Assembly: GCF_001562255.1 (NCBI RefSeq)
Contig: NZ_CP014301.1
Span: 5,301,501-5,365,500 of the forward strand
DNA: 64,000 bases
Origin: Bosea sp. PAMC 26642
GTDB taxonomy: Bacteria; Pseudomonadota; Alphaproteobacteria; Rhizobiales; Beijerinckiaceae
Direction of reading: 5' to 3'
The notes beneath the pieces were generated by a model, which did not search any database, had not been told where the DNA came from, and worked only from the letters and a program-made list of their open reading frames with translations. Below are positions 38,666-47,050 of the stretch, one piece after another. Position 1 is the first letter of the stretch, and every line of letters begins with the position of its first letter. The translations under genes were made by a program, and so were the position numbers.

Positions 38666-39408
38666 TGCTCGATATCCGCGTCGTTCCCGATAAGAACAGC
38701 CTTGGCGCACAGGCCGCCGCGCTCGGCGCTGCGGCGATCCGCGATGCGATTGCCCGGCATGGCGAATCGACGATCATCGTTGCGACCGGCGCCAGCCAGT
38801 TCGAGGTACTTCAGCAACTCGTCGCGGCGCCTGATATCGACTGGAGCAAGGTCACAGCCTTCCATCTCGATGAATATGTCGGTTTGAGCGAGGCCCATCC
38901 GGCGAGCTTCCGACGCTATCTGCGCCTGCGCTTCATGGCGCCCCTGAGCGACGTGCCGACCTTTATCCCGGTCGATGGCGAGGGCGATCCGGAGGCCGAG
39001 ACGCGGCGCCTGAATGCGCTGATCGCGGGCCGGCGTATCGATGTCTGCTTCGCGGGCATCGGCGAGAACTGCCACCTCGCCTTCAACGATCCCCCCGCCG
39101 ATTTCGACACGGACGAGCCCTATATCGTCGTGACGCTCGACGAGGCCTGCCGCCAGCAGCAGTTCGGCGAGGGCTGGTTCCCGACTTTCGAGTCGGTTCC
39201 CGAGCGTGCGATCTCGATGAGCGTGCGCCAGATCATGAAGAGCGCGTTGATCGTCCTGTCAGTCTCCGACGAACGCAAGGCGAAGGCCGCGCGCGATGCG
39301 ATCGAGGGGCCTGTCAGCCCGCTGCATCCGGCCTCGATCCTGCAGACGCACCCCAACACGATGCTGTTCCTCGATCCGCCGGCAGCCTCGCTGCTGCGCA
39401 AGGGCTGA
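38665..39408 (+). CDS. nagB: Glucosamine-6-phosphate deaminase
   Basis: Converts glucosamine-6-phosphate to fructose-6-phosphate and ammonia. Key motifs are IIVATGAS (phosphate loop), FHLDEYVGL (catalytic Asp), [14 protein letters not shown] and the closing [10 protein letters not shown]. The 247-residue length fits. It is divergent from the ROK regulator and 9 bases from nagA, so nagB and nagA form one operon. Confidence 0.92.
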   Translation: MLDIRVVPDKNSLGAQAAALGAAAIRDAIARHGESTIIVATGASQFEVLQQLVAAPDIDWSKVTAFHLDEYVGLSEAHPASFRRYLRLRFMAPLSDVPTFIPVDGEGDPEAETRRLNALIAGRRIDVCFAGIGENCHLAFNDPPADFDTDEPYIVVTLDEACRQQQFGEGWFPTFESVPERAISMSVRQIMKSALIVLSVSDERKAKAARDAIEGPVSPLHPASILQTHPNTMLFLDPPAASLLRKG

Positions 39409-39417
39409 GGGCGATCG

Positions 39418-40458
39418 ATGACGATCTCGGCCGGCCTTGTCGATCTCCAGGTCAACGGCTTCGCCGGCATCGATTTCAATTCCGGCACGATCACCCCGGC
39501 CGAAATGGATCACGCGCTGGAGGCGATGCTCGCCACCGGCGTCACCACCTGCCTGCCGACGATCATCACCGCCCATCCCGACGAATTGGAAGCACGCTTC
39601 CTTGCCCTCGATGCCGCCATCTCCGGCAGCCGGCTCGGGTCCGCGATGTGTCCCGGCTATCATCTCGAAGGCCCGTTCCTGAACCCGGCGCCGGGCCATC
39701 GTGGCTGCCATCCGCCCGAGGCGATGACGGCCGCCGATCCCGCGCTCGTCGCCCGGTTGCAAGGGCTGGTGTCGCGGCCGATCCTGATGGTCACGCTTGC
39801 CCCGGAGATCGATGGCGCACTCGCCCTGACCGCGACGCTTGCCGACCAGGGAGTCATCGTCGCTCTCGGCCACAGTGCCGCCGATTTCGCCCAGGTCGCC
39901 GCCGCAACTGATGCCGGCGCGCGCCTGGTGACGCATCTCGGCAACGGCATGCCGCAGTCCATGCACAAGCTCGAAAATCCGATCTTCGCGCAACTGGCCG
40001 AGGACCGGCTGCAGGCGAGCTTCATCGCCGACGGCATCCATCTTCATCCCAAGGCGCTGCAATCGCTGTTGCGCGCCAAGGGGCTGGCCCGCTCCATCCT
40101 GGTGACGGACGCCGTCGCCGCTGCCGCGGCAAAGCCCGGCCGCTATCGCTTCGCCGGCATGGAGATCGACCGCACGCCCAGTGGCGCGGTCCGCTTGCCC
40201 GGTGCTACTTCCCTTGCAGGTTCGGCACTTTGCCTCGACCAAGCAGTCCGCAATCTCGTTGCCTGGGGATTGGCTACAGTCGAGGAGGCGCTGGCTATGG
40301 CCTCGAGGACCCCGCTCGCTTTGCTTGCTTCCGCGCTCGCCGCTTACGGCTTGGCCGAGCCCGAAAGCGAGGTCGAATGGAGCGCGGATCTCGCGGTTCG
40401 GCGCATACGCATCGGCCCGATCGAACGCCGCTACGGCCTGGACATGGCCGTCAGCTAG
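39418..40458 (+). CDS. nagA: N-acetylglucosamine-6-phosphate deacetylase (N-terminally short form)
   Basis: Removes the acetyl group from N-acetylglucosamine-6-phosphate, giving the substrate of NagB. Metal and catalytic motifs are present: DLQVNGFAGID, HLEGPFLNP (Glu), ALGHSAAD (His), THLGNGM (His) and the catalytic Asp in VTDAVA. The protein begins directly at the DLQVNG strand, so it lacks most of the N-terminal beta-sandwich of typical NagA (about 380 residues). No upstream start is possible because nagB ends 9 bases before. The barrel itself looks complete. Confidence 0.9.
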   Translation: MTISAGLVDLQVNGFAGIDFNSGTITPAEMDHALEAMLATGVTTCLPTIITAHPDELEARFLALDAAISGSRLGSAMCPGYHLEGPFLNPAPGHRGCHPPEAMTAADPALVARLQGLVSRPILMVTLAPEIDGALALTATLADQGVIVALGHSAADFAQVAAATDAGARLVTHLGNGMPQSMHKLENPIFAQLAEDRLQASFIADGIHLHPKALQSLLRAKGLARSILVTDAVAAAAAKPGRYRFAGMEIDRTPSGAVRLPGATSLAGSALCLDQAVRNLVAWGLATVEEALAMASRTPLALLASALAAYGLAEPESEVEWSADLAVRRIRIGPIERRYGLDMAVS

Positions 40459-40489
40459 CCTGTCGCAAACACATAAGGGGAGAGCCGGG

Positions 40490-41683
40490 ATGAAACGCGA
40501 TACAATGGGACTGGACCGCCGCACCGTCTTGGGCGGCATCGGCGCGATCGCCGCCGGCGGGCCGGCCGCCTTCGCGGCCTCGCCGGCACTGCCGAGCGCG
40601 CCCGTCACGATCAGCGTGATCGATGTCGGCGGTGCTCTTGCGCTGATGCAGAAGGCCTTCGAGGACTACCGAACCGCCAACCCCAAGCTGGTCTCGCGCA
40701 TCGCCTTCGTGAAGGCCCCGGCGCCCGAACTCGCCAGCAAGATCAAGGCGCAGCAGGAGGCCGGCCGCGCCGATCTCGATCTCGTCCTGACCGGCAGCGA
40801 CGGGCTGGCCGCCGGTCTCGACCAGAAGCTCTGGCTCAAGATCCTGCCCGATTACGCCGACAAATTCCCGAACATCGAGGCGAATTACGAGCCCGCCGCG
40901 CTGAACCTGCACAAGGTCCAGGGCGACGGCTTCGGCGTCGTCGTGAACTACTATCCCTCCGGGCCGCTGCTCGAATACATGCCCGATCGGGTCAAGGCGC
41001 CGCCGACCACGGCCGAGGAACTGCTCGCCTGGGCCAAGGCCAACCCCAACCGCTTCATGTATGCCCGCCCGGCCAATTCCGGCCCCGGCCGCACCTTCAT
41101 GATGGGGCTGCCCTACATCCTCGGCGACAAGGATCCCCAGGACCCGGTCGGCGGCTGGGACAAGACCTGGGCTTATCTCGCCGAACTTGGAAAATACGTC
41201 GAATATTACCCGGCGGGCACGGGCGCGACGATGAAGGAGTTCGGCGAGGGCTCGCGCGACATCATCATCTCGACCACCGGCTGGGACATCAACCCGCGCG
41301 CGCTCGGCATCGTGCCGAAGGAAGCGAAGATCCAGACCCTGAAGGGCTTCCACTGGGTCTCCGACGCCTTCTTCATGTGCGTACCCAAAGGCGTGCCGGA
41401 CGACCGCCTCGCGGTGGTGCTCGACATGATGGCCTTCGTTCTGACGCCGAAGATGCAGGCCTATTCCTATGACGAGGGCTATCTCTATCCCGGCCCGGCT
41501 GTGAAGAACGTGCCGCTCTCGCTTGCGCCCGAAGCCAGCCAGAAGGTCATCGCCGAGTTTGGCCGGCCCGAATATGCCGACCTGATCGCCAACAACCCGA
41601 TCGAACTGCCGCTGAAGCCCGAGAAGATGGTTGTGGCCTTCCGCAAATGGGACGAACTGGTCGGTTCGAAGCGCGCGAAGTAG
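40490..41683 (+). CDS. ABC transporter solute-binding protein, orphan in the nag operon
   Basis: Periplasmic receptor with a twin-arginine-like signal (GLDRRTVLGGIGAIAAGG, cleavage near AFAAS). The ATG at 40490 has AAGGGGAGAG upstream; the frame is open further 5' only as a shadow of nagA. Regions such as VIDVGGALALMQKAFEDY and WDINPRALGI fit the spermidine/putrescine or Fe(III)-type binding-protein class. No permease or ATPase follows, since the next gene is on the other strand after a palindromic repeat. It may serve an amino-sugar transporter located elsewhere. Confidence 0.85.
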   Translation: MKRDTMGLDRRTVLGGIGAIAAGGPAAFAASPALPSAPVTISVIDVGGALALMQKAFEDYRTANPKLVSRIAFVKAPAPELASKIKAQQEAGRADLDLVLTGSDGLAAGLDQKLWLKILPDYADKFPNIEANYEPAALNLHKVQGDGFGVVVNYYPSGPLLEYMPDRVKAPPTTAEELLAWAKANPNRFMYARPANSGPGRTFMMGLPYILGDKDPQDPVGGWDKTWAYLAELGKYVEYYPAGTGATMKEFGEGSRDIIISTTGWDINPRALGIVPKEAKIQTLKGFHWVSDAFFMCVPKGVPDDRLAVVLDMMAFVLTPKMQAYSYDEGYLYPGPAVKNVPLSLAPEASQKVIAEFGRPEYADLIANNPIELPLKPEKMVVAFRKWDELVGSKRAK

Positions 41684-41721
41684 GGCGCCCGATCGGCATC
41701 GAGTTGATCGGTGCCACCTTG

Positions 41722-41852
41722 GTCATTCCGGGGCTTCGCGTAGCGAAGAACCCGGAACCCACGACCGGGCTCCGTGAGAACGGATACCCGGTCAATCAAC
41801 CTCACCCGGTCGTGGGTTCCGCGTTCGGCCCTTCGGGCCGCCCCGGAATGAC
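41722..41852. repeat. Palindromic intergenic repeat (REP-like, GTCATTCCGGGG family)
   Basis: Ends GTCATTCCGGGGC and GCCCCGGAATGAC pair, and inner GGAACCCACGACCGGG pairs with CCGGTCGTGGGTTCC. It lies between the convergent binding-protein and hydrolase genes, where it could act as a bidirectional transcription end. Confidence 0.87.
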
Positions 41853-41870
41853 GGCGGTGGTGCCGCCTGC

Positions 41871-42491
41871 TCAGCCCTTGACGAGCCAGTCCCGAACCAG
41901 CCCGACATCGGCCTGCGACAGGCCATGCCCGGTCGGCAGGATGCGGTGATCGACAATGGCCCCGTTGCCCGACAGCGTTCTCGCCAGCCACTCGGAATCT
42001 GCGGCCGGAATGATCGGGTCGAGCGCGCCCGACAGCATCAACACGCGTTTGCCGGCGAGATCGGCGCTCGGCGGCTGCCGGAATGGCGACATGGCCCGCA
42101 GAAGCGCAGCCCCCGCCAGCACCTCCGGCCGCAGCAGCAAAAGGCTCGCGGCGATGTTGGCGCCGTTCGAGAAGCCCAGCGCGATCGGTGCCGGCAGGCC
42201 GTGACGCTCGCGCGATTCCATCACGAAATCCGCGAGTTCATGCGTGCGGGCGGTCAGGTCGGCCTCGTCGAAGACGCCCTCGGCCAGCCGCCGGAAGAAG
42301 CGCGGCATCGCCCCTTCCAGTACCTTTCCGCGCGGCGAGAGCAGGCTCGCGCCCGGCGCCACCATGCGCCCGAGCGGCAGCAGGTCGCGTTCGTCGCCCC
42401 CGGTGCCGTGAAGCAGCAGCAAGGGCGCGCGGCCTGCGTCCGTGCCCGGCTCGAAGACGTGGATGAAGTTCGTGGTCGCGACAGCGTCCAT
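41871..42491 (-). CDS. Alpha/beta hydrolase, phospholipase/carboxylesterase family (MhqD-like)
   Basis: A 206-residue serine hydrolase. The nucleophile elbow reads GFSNGAN; the catalytic Asp lies in LSGALDPIIP and the His in TGHGLS. The oxyanion region is LLHGTGGDE. In Bacillus the similar hydrolase MhqD belongs to the quinone-stress regulon with MhqO and MhqP; here the next genes are a MhqO-like dioxygenase and a DoxX protein, which supports the same role. The specific substrate is unknown. Confidence 0.88.
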   Translation of the reverse strand: MDAVATTNFIHVFEPGTDAGRAPLLLLHGTGGDERDLLPLGRMVAPGASLLSPRGKVLEGAMPRFFRRLAEGVFDEADLTARTHELADFVMESRERHGLPAPIALGFSNGANIAASLLLLRPEVLAGAALLRAMSPFRQPPSADLAGKRVLMLSGALDPIIPAADSEWLARTLSGNGAIVDHRILPTGHGLSQADVGLVRDWLVKG

Positions 42492-42559
42492 CGTGATTCT
42501 CCAGATAAGAGGGCAGGGCAGTTGCCGCCCCGCATCGCAGGGACGCGGGGCGGCAGATG

Positions 42560-43492
42560 TCAGGCGAGTTCCGGCAGCAGTGTCTCGATGCGGGCGCGCT
42601 GGGCTTCCAGCCCTGCCGGCAGCTTCAACGCCTGCCCGAGGGTCGCTGCAGGCTCGTCGACGGCAAAACCGGGGACGTCGGTCGCGATCTCGAACAGGAC
42701 GCGGCCCGGCTCGCGGAAGTAGACGGAGCGGAAGTAGTTCCGGTCCCTCTGCTCCGTCGTGCGGATGCCGTGGTTCTCGGCCAGCAGCCGCACCATCTCC
42801 TCCTGCGCCGCATCGTCGGCGGCGCGGAAGGCGATATGGTGCACCGAGCCCGCGCCCTGCCGGGCCGGCAGGAACCCGCCTGCGACCCGCAGGTCGACCA
42901 CCTTGCCGAGGACACCGCCATCCACGCCATAGCGGATGGTGGTGTCCTCGCGGCCGATCTCCCTGAAGCCGAAGACGTCGCTCAGGATAGTGCCGGTCGC
43001 GGCGGCGTCGTCGAGCAGCAGGCTGACGCTGTGGAAGCCGCGGATCGCCGACTCGGGCGGGATGTCGCTGCCGTCCCAGGCGGTCTCGTTCTCGATGCCC
43101 GGAACACCGACCAGCGCCAGCCGCATCCCGTCGGGATCGCGGAAGGACAGGACGGTCTCGCCGAAGCGCTTCACCGGCGCATCATGGGGAACGCCATGCG
43201 CCACGAGGCGATGCGTCCAGTAGCCGATCGCGCCTGCCGGAACCCGGAACACAGTCTCCTGCGTCTCGCCGACACCGAGCCGGCCGGGAGCGGCATGCTC
43301 CCAGGGAAAGAACGTCAGGATGGTGCCCGGCGCGCCGGCGGCGTCGCCATAGTAAAGATGATAAGTGCCGGGATCGTCGAAATTGACGGTCTTCTTGACC
43401 AGGCGCAGGCTGAGCACGCGGCCGTAGAAGTCGAGATTGCGGCGCGCGGGGCCGGCGATCGCGGTAACGTGGTGGATGCCGTTGATCTGCAT
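42560..43492 (-). CDS. Ring-cleaving dioxygenase of the VOC superfamily (MhqO/LinE-like)
   Basis: Extradiol-type dioxygenase proposed to open hydroquinones or catechols. Two VOC modules are visible: N-terminal GIHHVTAIAGPARRNLDFY (metal His) and C-terminal with SVHHIAFRAADD (His) and VLFEIATDVPGFAVDE (Glu). The 310-residue length and the GPARRN start match the MhqO/YkcA group. The start is at 43492 (MQINGIHH). It is divergent from the DoxX gene, with a LysR-type palindrome between them, and co-directional with the hydrolase. Confidence 0.9.
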   Translation of the reverse strand: MQINGIHHVTAIAGPARRNLDFYGRVLSLRLVKKTVNFDDPGTYHLYYGDAAGAPGTILTFFPWEHAAPGRLGVGETQETVFRVPAGAIGYWTHRLVAHGVPHDAPVKRFGETVLSFRDPDGMRLALVGVPGIENETAWDGSDIPPESAIRGFHSVSLLLDDAAATGTILSDVFGFREIGREDTTIRYGVDGGVLGKVVDLRVAGGFLPARQGAGSVHHIAFRAADDAAQEEMVRLLAENHGIRTTEQRDRNYFRSVYFREPGRVLFEIATDVPGFAVDEPAATLGQALKLPAGLEAQRARIETLLPELA

Positions 43493-43583
43493 GATGCTGA
43501 TCCTCCAGGTGAGAAAGGCCAAGGCCGAAGCCCCGTTGGCGCTGAAGATTGGCTCTGCGGACCGAAAACGCCAGTGGCGGTAC

Positions 43584-43635
43584 ATTGCGTTGACGCAATA
43601 CCGAGATTGAATTCGAGCTTCTTGCATTGCGTTGA
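43584..43635. promoter_or_regulatory. Probable LysR-type operator between dioxygenase and doxX genes
   Basis: ATTGCGTTGACGCAAT at 43584-43599 is a perfect palindrome (6-base arms around TTGA), and a further half copy ATTGCGTTGA lies at 43626-43635. A strong site plus a weaker half site closer to the promoter is typical for LysR regulators. Confidence 0.6.
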
Positions 43636-43688
43636 GATTGGATCATTTTCTGAACCGAGACCAGCCCGGTCTCTTTGGAGACTGACCC

Positions 43689-44114
43689 ATGATCGACAAT
43701 CGCCTCGCCCCTTACGGCGCGCTGGCCTTGCGCGTCGCGCTCGGCCTGATGTTCATCGCCCACGCCTATCTCAAGCTCGTGATCTTCACGCCCGCCGGCT
43801 TTGCCGGCTTCCTTGGACAGGTCGGCCTGCCGGCGTTCCTTGCCTGGCCGATCATCCTGGCCGAGCTTCTCGGCGGCCTCGCCATCCTGACCGGCTTCTA
43901 CGGCCGCTATGTCTCGCTGCTGCTGCTGCCGGTGCTGCTCGGCGCCCTGATGGTTCATGCCCCCAATGGCTGGGTCTTCAAGGCCCCCAATGGCGGCTGG
44001 GAGTACCCGGCTTTCCTGGCGCTCGCAGCGCTCGCCCATGGCCTGATCGGCGACGGCGCCTTAGCGCTGAAGCCGGCACGCCTTGCCTGGGCGGGCACGC
44101 CCGTCTCGGCCTGA
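43689..44114 (+). CDS. DoxX family membrane protein (MhqP-like)
   Basis: A 141-residue membrane protein with four hydrophobic helices. The first helix has RVALGLMFIAHAYLKL, and the third contains the GRYVSLLLLPVLLGAL stretch typical of the DoxX/DoxD family. Such proteins often accompany redox or quinone detoxification enzymes. A GGAG ribosome site lies 8 bases before the ATG. It is divergent from the dioxygenase gene and followed by the LysR gene in the same direction. Confidence 0.88.
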   Translation: MIDNRLAPYGALALRVALGLMFIAHAYLKLVIFTPAGFAGFLGQVGLPAFLAWPIILAELLGGLAILTGFYGRYVSLLLLPVLLGALMVHAPNGWVFKAPNGGWEYPAFLALAALAHGLIGDGALALKPARLAWAGTPVSA

Positions 44115-44196
44115 GACTGCCTGTCCCTACGCTGCGTTTCGCCGCCATCGAGGCTTGCCCTTGATGGCGGCGAAGCCATGCCCGAGAGTGCCGCAC

Positions 44197-45129
44197 ATGA
44201 ACCTTGCGACGAAGACGCTGGCCTGGGACGACTTCCGACTGATCAAGGCGATCGCCGAAACACGCGCCTTGCCGGCAGCAGCGACCTCGCTCGGGCTGAA
44301 CCATTCGACGGTGTTCCGCCGCCTCGGCCAGATCGAGGAGGCGATCGGCCTGAAGCTGTTCGAGCGCCATCGCAGCGGCTATGTCGCAACGCCAGCCGGC
44401 GAGGAGATGACGCTGCTCGCAGAGCGCTTCGACAGCGACATCAGCGCTTTCGCGATCAGGCTCGCCGGCCAGGAGATCAAGCCGGCCGGCGAATTGCGCG
44501 TCACCACCAACGACACGCTGCTGGTGGATCTGCTCACGCCGATCTTCGCCGCCTTCCTCGCGCAATGTCCCGATATCCGGCTCGACCTGTTGCTCAGCAA
44601 CCAGTCTCTCAATCTTTCCAAGCGCGATGCGGATGTCGCGATCCGCGCCACCGACCGCCCGCCGGAGACGCTGGTCGGCCGCCGCGCCGCCCGCATCGCC
44701 TGGGCGCTCTATGGTCGCGCTTCCGATTTTGTCGGTGAGACGGATGCTGGGATCGAGGCGCTGTGGGGCCGCAACTGGGTCTCGCTCGGCGATCAGTTCA
44801 CCGGCCTCAAGGCGGTCAAATACCTTGCCGAGCATGTCGCGCCCGAGCGCATCGTCTATAAGGTCAACACCGTGCTCGGGCTGGCGGAGGCGGTGGAGGC
44901 GGGCATCGGCATCGGCTTCCTGCCCTGCTTCATCGCCGACACGAAACCCGGCCTGATCCGGCTGGCGGCGCCCGATCCCGGCTTCTCGGCCGATCTCTGG
45001 CTCCTGACCCATCCCGATCTGAGGCATTCGCCCCGCGTGCGGCTGTTCCTCGACTTCGTCGCAGCCGAGATCGGCCGGCTGAAGCCGCTGATCGAGGGCG
45101 GGAAGGGGATTTCGGCGACGGTCGTTTGA
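44197..45129 (+). CDS. LysR-family transcriptional regulator
   Basis: N-terminal winged helix (WDDFRLIKAIAETRALPAAATSLGLNHSTVFRRLGQIEEAIGLKLFER) and a C-terminal periplasmic-binding-like effector domain. The start at 44197 (MNLATKTL) is chosen since earlier in-frame codons are a shadow of doxX. The class with LNHSTVFRRL recognition helices is common near oxidoreductase genes. It probably activates the dioxygenase/hydrolase and doxX promoters through the palindrome at 43584, using a quinone or electrophile signal. Confidence 0.9.
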   Translation: MNLATKTLAWDDFRLIKAIAETRALPAAATSLGLNHSTVFRRLGQIEEAIGLKLFERHRSGYVATPAGEEMTLLAERFDSDISAFAIRLAGQEIKPAGELRVTTNDTLLVDLLTPIFAAFLAQCPDIRLDLLLSNQSLNLSKRDADVAIRATDRPPETLVGRRAARIAWALYGRASDFVGETDAGIEALWGRNWVSLGDQFTGLKAVKYLAEHVAPERIVYKVNTVLGLAEAVEAGIGIGFLPCFIADTKPGLIRLAAPDPGFSADLWLLTHPDLRHSPRVRLFLDFVAAEIGRLKPLIEGGKGISATVV

Positions 45130-45139
45130 CACGCGGAAT

Positions 45140-45949
45140 TCAGGAGGCCGGGCGGCTCAGCATCCACTCATGCGCCGGGTCGTTGGCGAATTTCCATACG
45201 CGTTTCGGCCCGGCCATCACGTTGAGATAGTAAAGCTCGTAGCCATGCGGCGCCGCGACCGGATGGTAGCCCTTCGGCACCAGAACGACATCGCCATCCT
45301 CAGCCGCAAGCGTCTCGTCGAGCGAGCGGTCGTCTGTATAGACGCGCTGCAGGGCAAAGCCCTGCGGCGGCGAGAGCCGATGGTAATAGGTCTCCTCCAG
45401 CAGAGATTCCTGTGGCAGAGCGTCCCGGTCGTGCTTGTGCGGCGGATAGCTCGACCAGCTGCCGGAGGGCGTGATCACCTCGACGACCAGCAATCCGTCC
45501 GCGAGCTCGGTCTCGGGCAGGATGTTGCGGACATGGCGGGTGTTGGTGCCGCTGCCGCGCGTCAGGCATTCGACTCGGCCGGGCGCTATCAGGCGCGGCT
45601 CGCGCCCCGGTTTGCCCGGCGCCGAGCAGATCGCGAATTCGCAAGGCCCCTGCGCCGTGACGCGCCAGGACGAGCCCGCCGGCACATAGAGCGACCACGG
45701 ATCGGGCTCGAAGGGCGAATTGCGTCCGCCGATTACGCCGAACTCCGCCCCGCCGGCGCTGGCGGCGACCTTGCCAGAGAGCAGCACGAGGCAGATTTCC
45801 CGGTCGCCTGTCTCGCGCGACAGGCTCTGGCCGTCGGTCAGCCGGTGGACGGCGAACCCGACATGGCTCCAGCCGGCCGATTGCGGCGTGACCTCATGGA
45901 TGCAGCCCTCAGTATCGGGAGCGCAGGGTTTGATGAGAAGTTTCGACAT
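45140..45949 (-). CDS. iolB: 5-deoxy-glucuronate isomerase
   Basis: Fourth-stage enzyme of myo-inositol catabolism: it isomerises 5-deoxy-D-glucuronate to 2-deoxy-5-keto-gluconate. It is a double-cupin protein of 269 residues with the motif SYPPHKHDRDALPQESLLEETYYHR, which carries the metal-binding His and Glu residues, and the later GYHPVAAPHGYELYYLNVMAG region. It is the last gene of the iol run and converges on the LysR gene with only 10 bases between the stops. Confidence 0.93.
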   Translation of the reverse strand: MSKLLIKPCAPDTEGCIHEVTPQSAGWSHVGFAVHRLTDGQSLSRETGDREICLVLLSGKVAASAGGAEFGVIGGRNSPFEPDPWSLYVPAGSSWRVTAQGPCEFAICSAPGKPGREPRLIAPGRVECLTRGSGTNTRHVRNILPETELADGLLVVEVITPSGSWSSYPPHKHDRDALPQESLLEETYYHRLSPPQGFALQRVYTDDRSLDETLAAEDGDVVLVPKGYHPVAAPHGYELYYLNVMAGPKRVWKFANDPAHEWMLSRPAS

Positions 45950-45963
45950 GGCGGTCTCCGGGC

Positions 45964-46863
45964 TTAGATCAGCCCGGCCTCCTTCAGGCTCTGCTTGAGA
46001 TGGGCGACGCCCTTCTTGGCATAGGTCAGCGGGTGCGCTTTCTCCGGATCCTGCTCGGCCTCGACCACGACCCAGCCGGAATAGCCGGGCAGCGCCCGAA
46101 ACACCGCCGGATAGTCGACCACGCCGTCGCCCGGCACGGTGTAGACGCCGAGTTCATCGCCCTTGCCCAGCACGGCGTCGAGGAAGCTCCAGTTTCCGGT
46201 CGCCGCCTGCGCCATCACCGCCTTGCGCACGTCCTTGGCATGGACATGGCTGATCCGCTCGCGATAGCGCGCCGCCAGCACGGCCGGATCGGCCCCGCCC
46301 CAGGTCGCGTGGCCGGTGTCTAGCAGCAGATGCACCGCATCGCCGGTCGAAGCCATCAGGGCGTCGATATCGGCCTCGCTCTCGACCACGGTTCCCATGT
46401 GATGGTGATAGACCAGCCGGACGCCCTCGGCCCATGTCCGTTCGGCCACCTGCGTCATCCGCTCGCCGAAGCGCGCCCACTCGCTCGCCTTCAGGATCGG
46501 CCGCTGCGATAGCGGCTTCGACCGGTCGCCATGGATCGCGTTCGAGGTCTCGGCGAAGACCAGCACGGTCGAGCCCATCGCCTTGAGCAGGTCGAGATGC
46601 GGCCGCAGATGCGTCATCTCCGCATCGGCATCGCGCAGCAGCAGTTCGGCCGAATACCAGCCCGAGATGCAGGCCATTCCGAACGGTTCGAGAGCCGCTT
46701 TCAGAGCCGCAGGCTCGCGCGGAAACTTGTGGCCGAGCTCCATGCCGACGAAGCCGGCCTCCTTTGCCTCGGCAAGACAGGTTTCGAGCGAGGTCGCCCC
46801 GCCGATCTCCTGAAGATCGTCGTTCGACCAGCCGATGGGGTTGGCGCCGATGCGGATAGGCAT
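45964..46863 (-). CDS. iolE: Myo-inosose-2 dehydratase
   Basis: Dehydrates 2-keto-myo-inositol to the dione that IolD hydrolyses. A TIM-barrel of the AP-endonuclease-2/sugar isomerase fold, 299 residues: N-terminal RIGANPIGWSNDD is characteristic of IolE, and metal-ligand motifs such as GMELGHKFP, VYHHHMG, LLDTGHATW and HVHAKDVR are present. The ATG at 46863 has AAGGA 8 bases upstream; a longer open frame continues only into the repeat. It follows iolD after a palindromic element. Confidence 0.92.
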   Translation of the reverse strand: MPIRIGANPIGWSNDDLQEIGGATSLETCLAEAKEAGFVGMELGHKFPREPAALKAALEPFGMACISGWYSAELLLRDADAEMTHLRPHLDLLKAMGSTVLVFAETSNAIHGDRSKPLSQRPILKASEWARFGERMTQVAERTWAEGVRLVYHHHMGTVVESEADIDALMASTGDAVHLLLDTGHATWGGADPAVLAARYRERISHVHAKDVRKAVMAQAATGNWSFLDAVLGKGDELGVYTVPGDGVVDYPAVFRALPGYSGWVVVEAEQDPEKAHPLTYAKKGVAHLKQSLKEAGLI

Positions 46864-46907
46864 GTCTTGGTCCTTCTGCGGCCTGTCATGATGCGATGGA
46901 AACACGC

Positions 46908-47014
46908 CGTCATCCCGGGCAAGCGAAGCGCAGACCCGGGATCCATCGTAGAGCACCGGCGTACCCTATGATGGATCCCGGATCGGCGCCGCTACGCGGC
47001 TTGTCCGGGATGAC
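46908..47014. repeat. Palindromic intergenic repeat (REP-like, CGTCATCCCGG family)
   Basis: Begins CGTCATCCCGGGCAAGCG and ends TTGTCCGGGATGACG; inner GGGATCCATCGTA pairs with TATGATGGATCCC. It is inserted inside the iol operon between iolD and iolE, and its ends nearly match the element at 18333. Confidence 0.87.
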
Positions 47015-47050
47015 GCGGGATTTCCACGGCAAGACACATATCAGCTTGGG

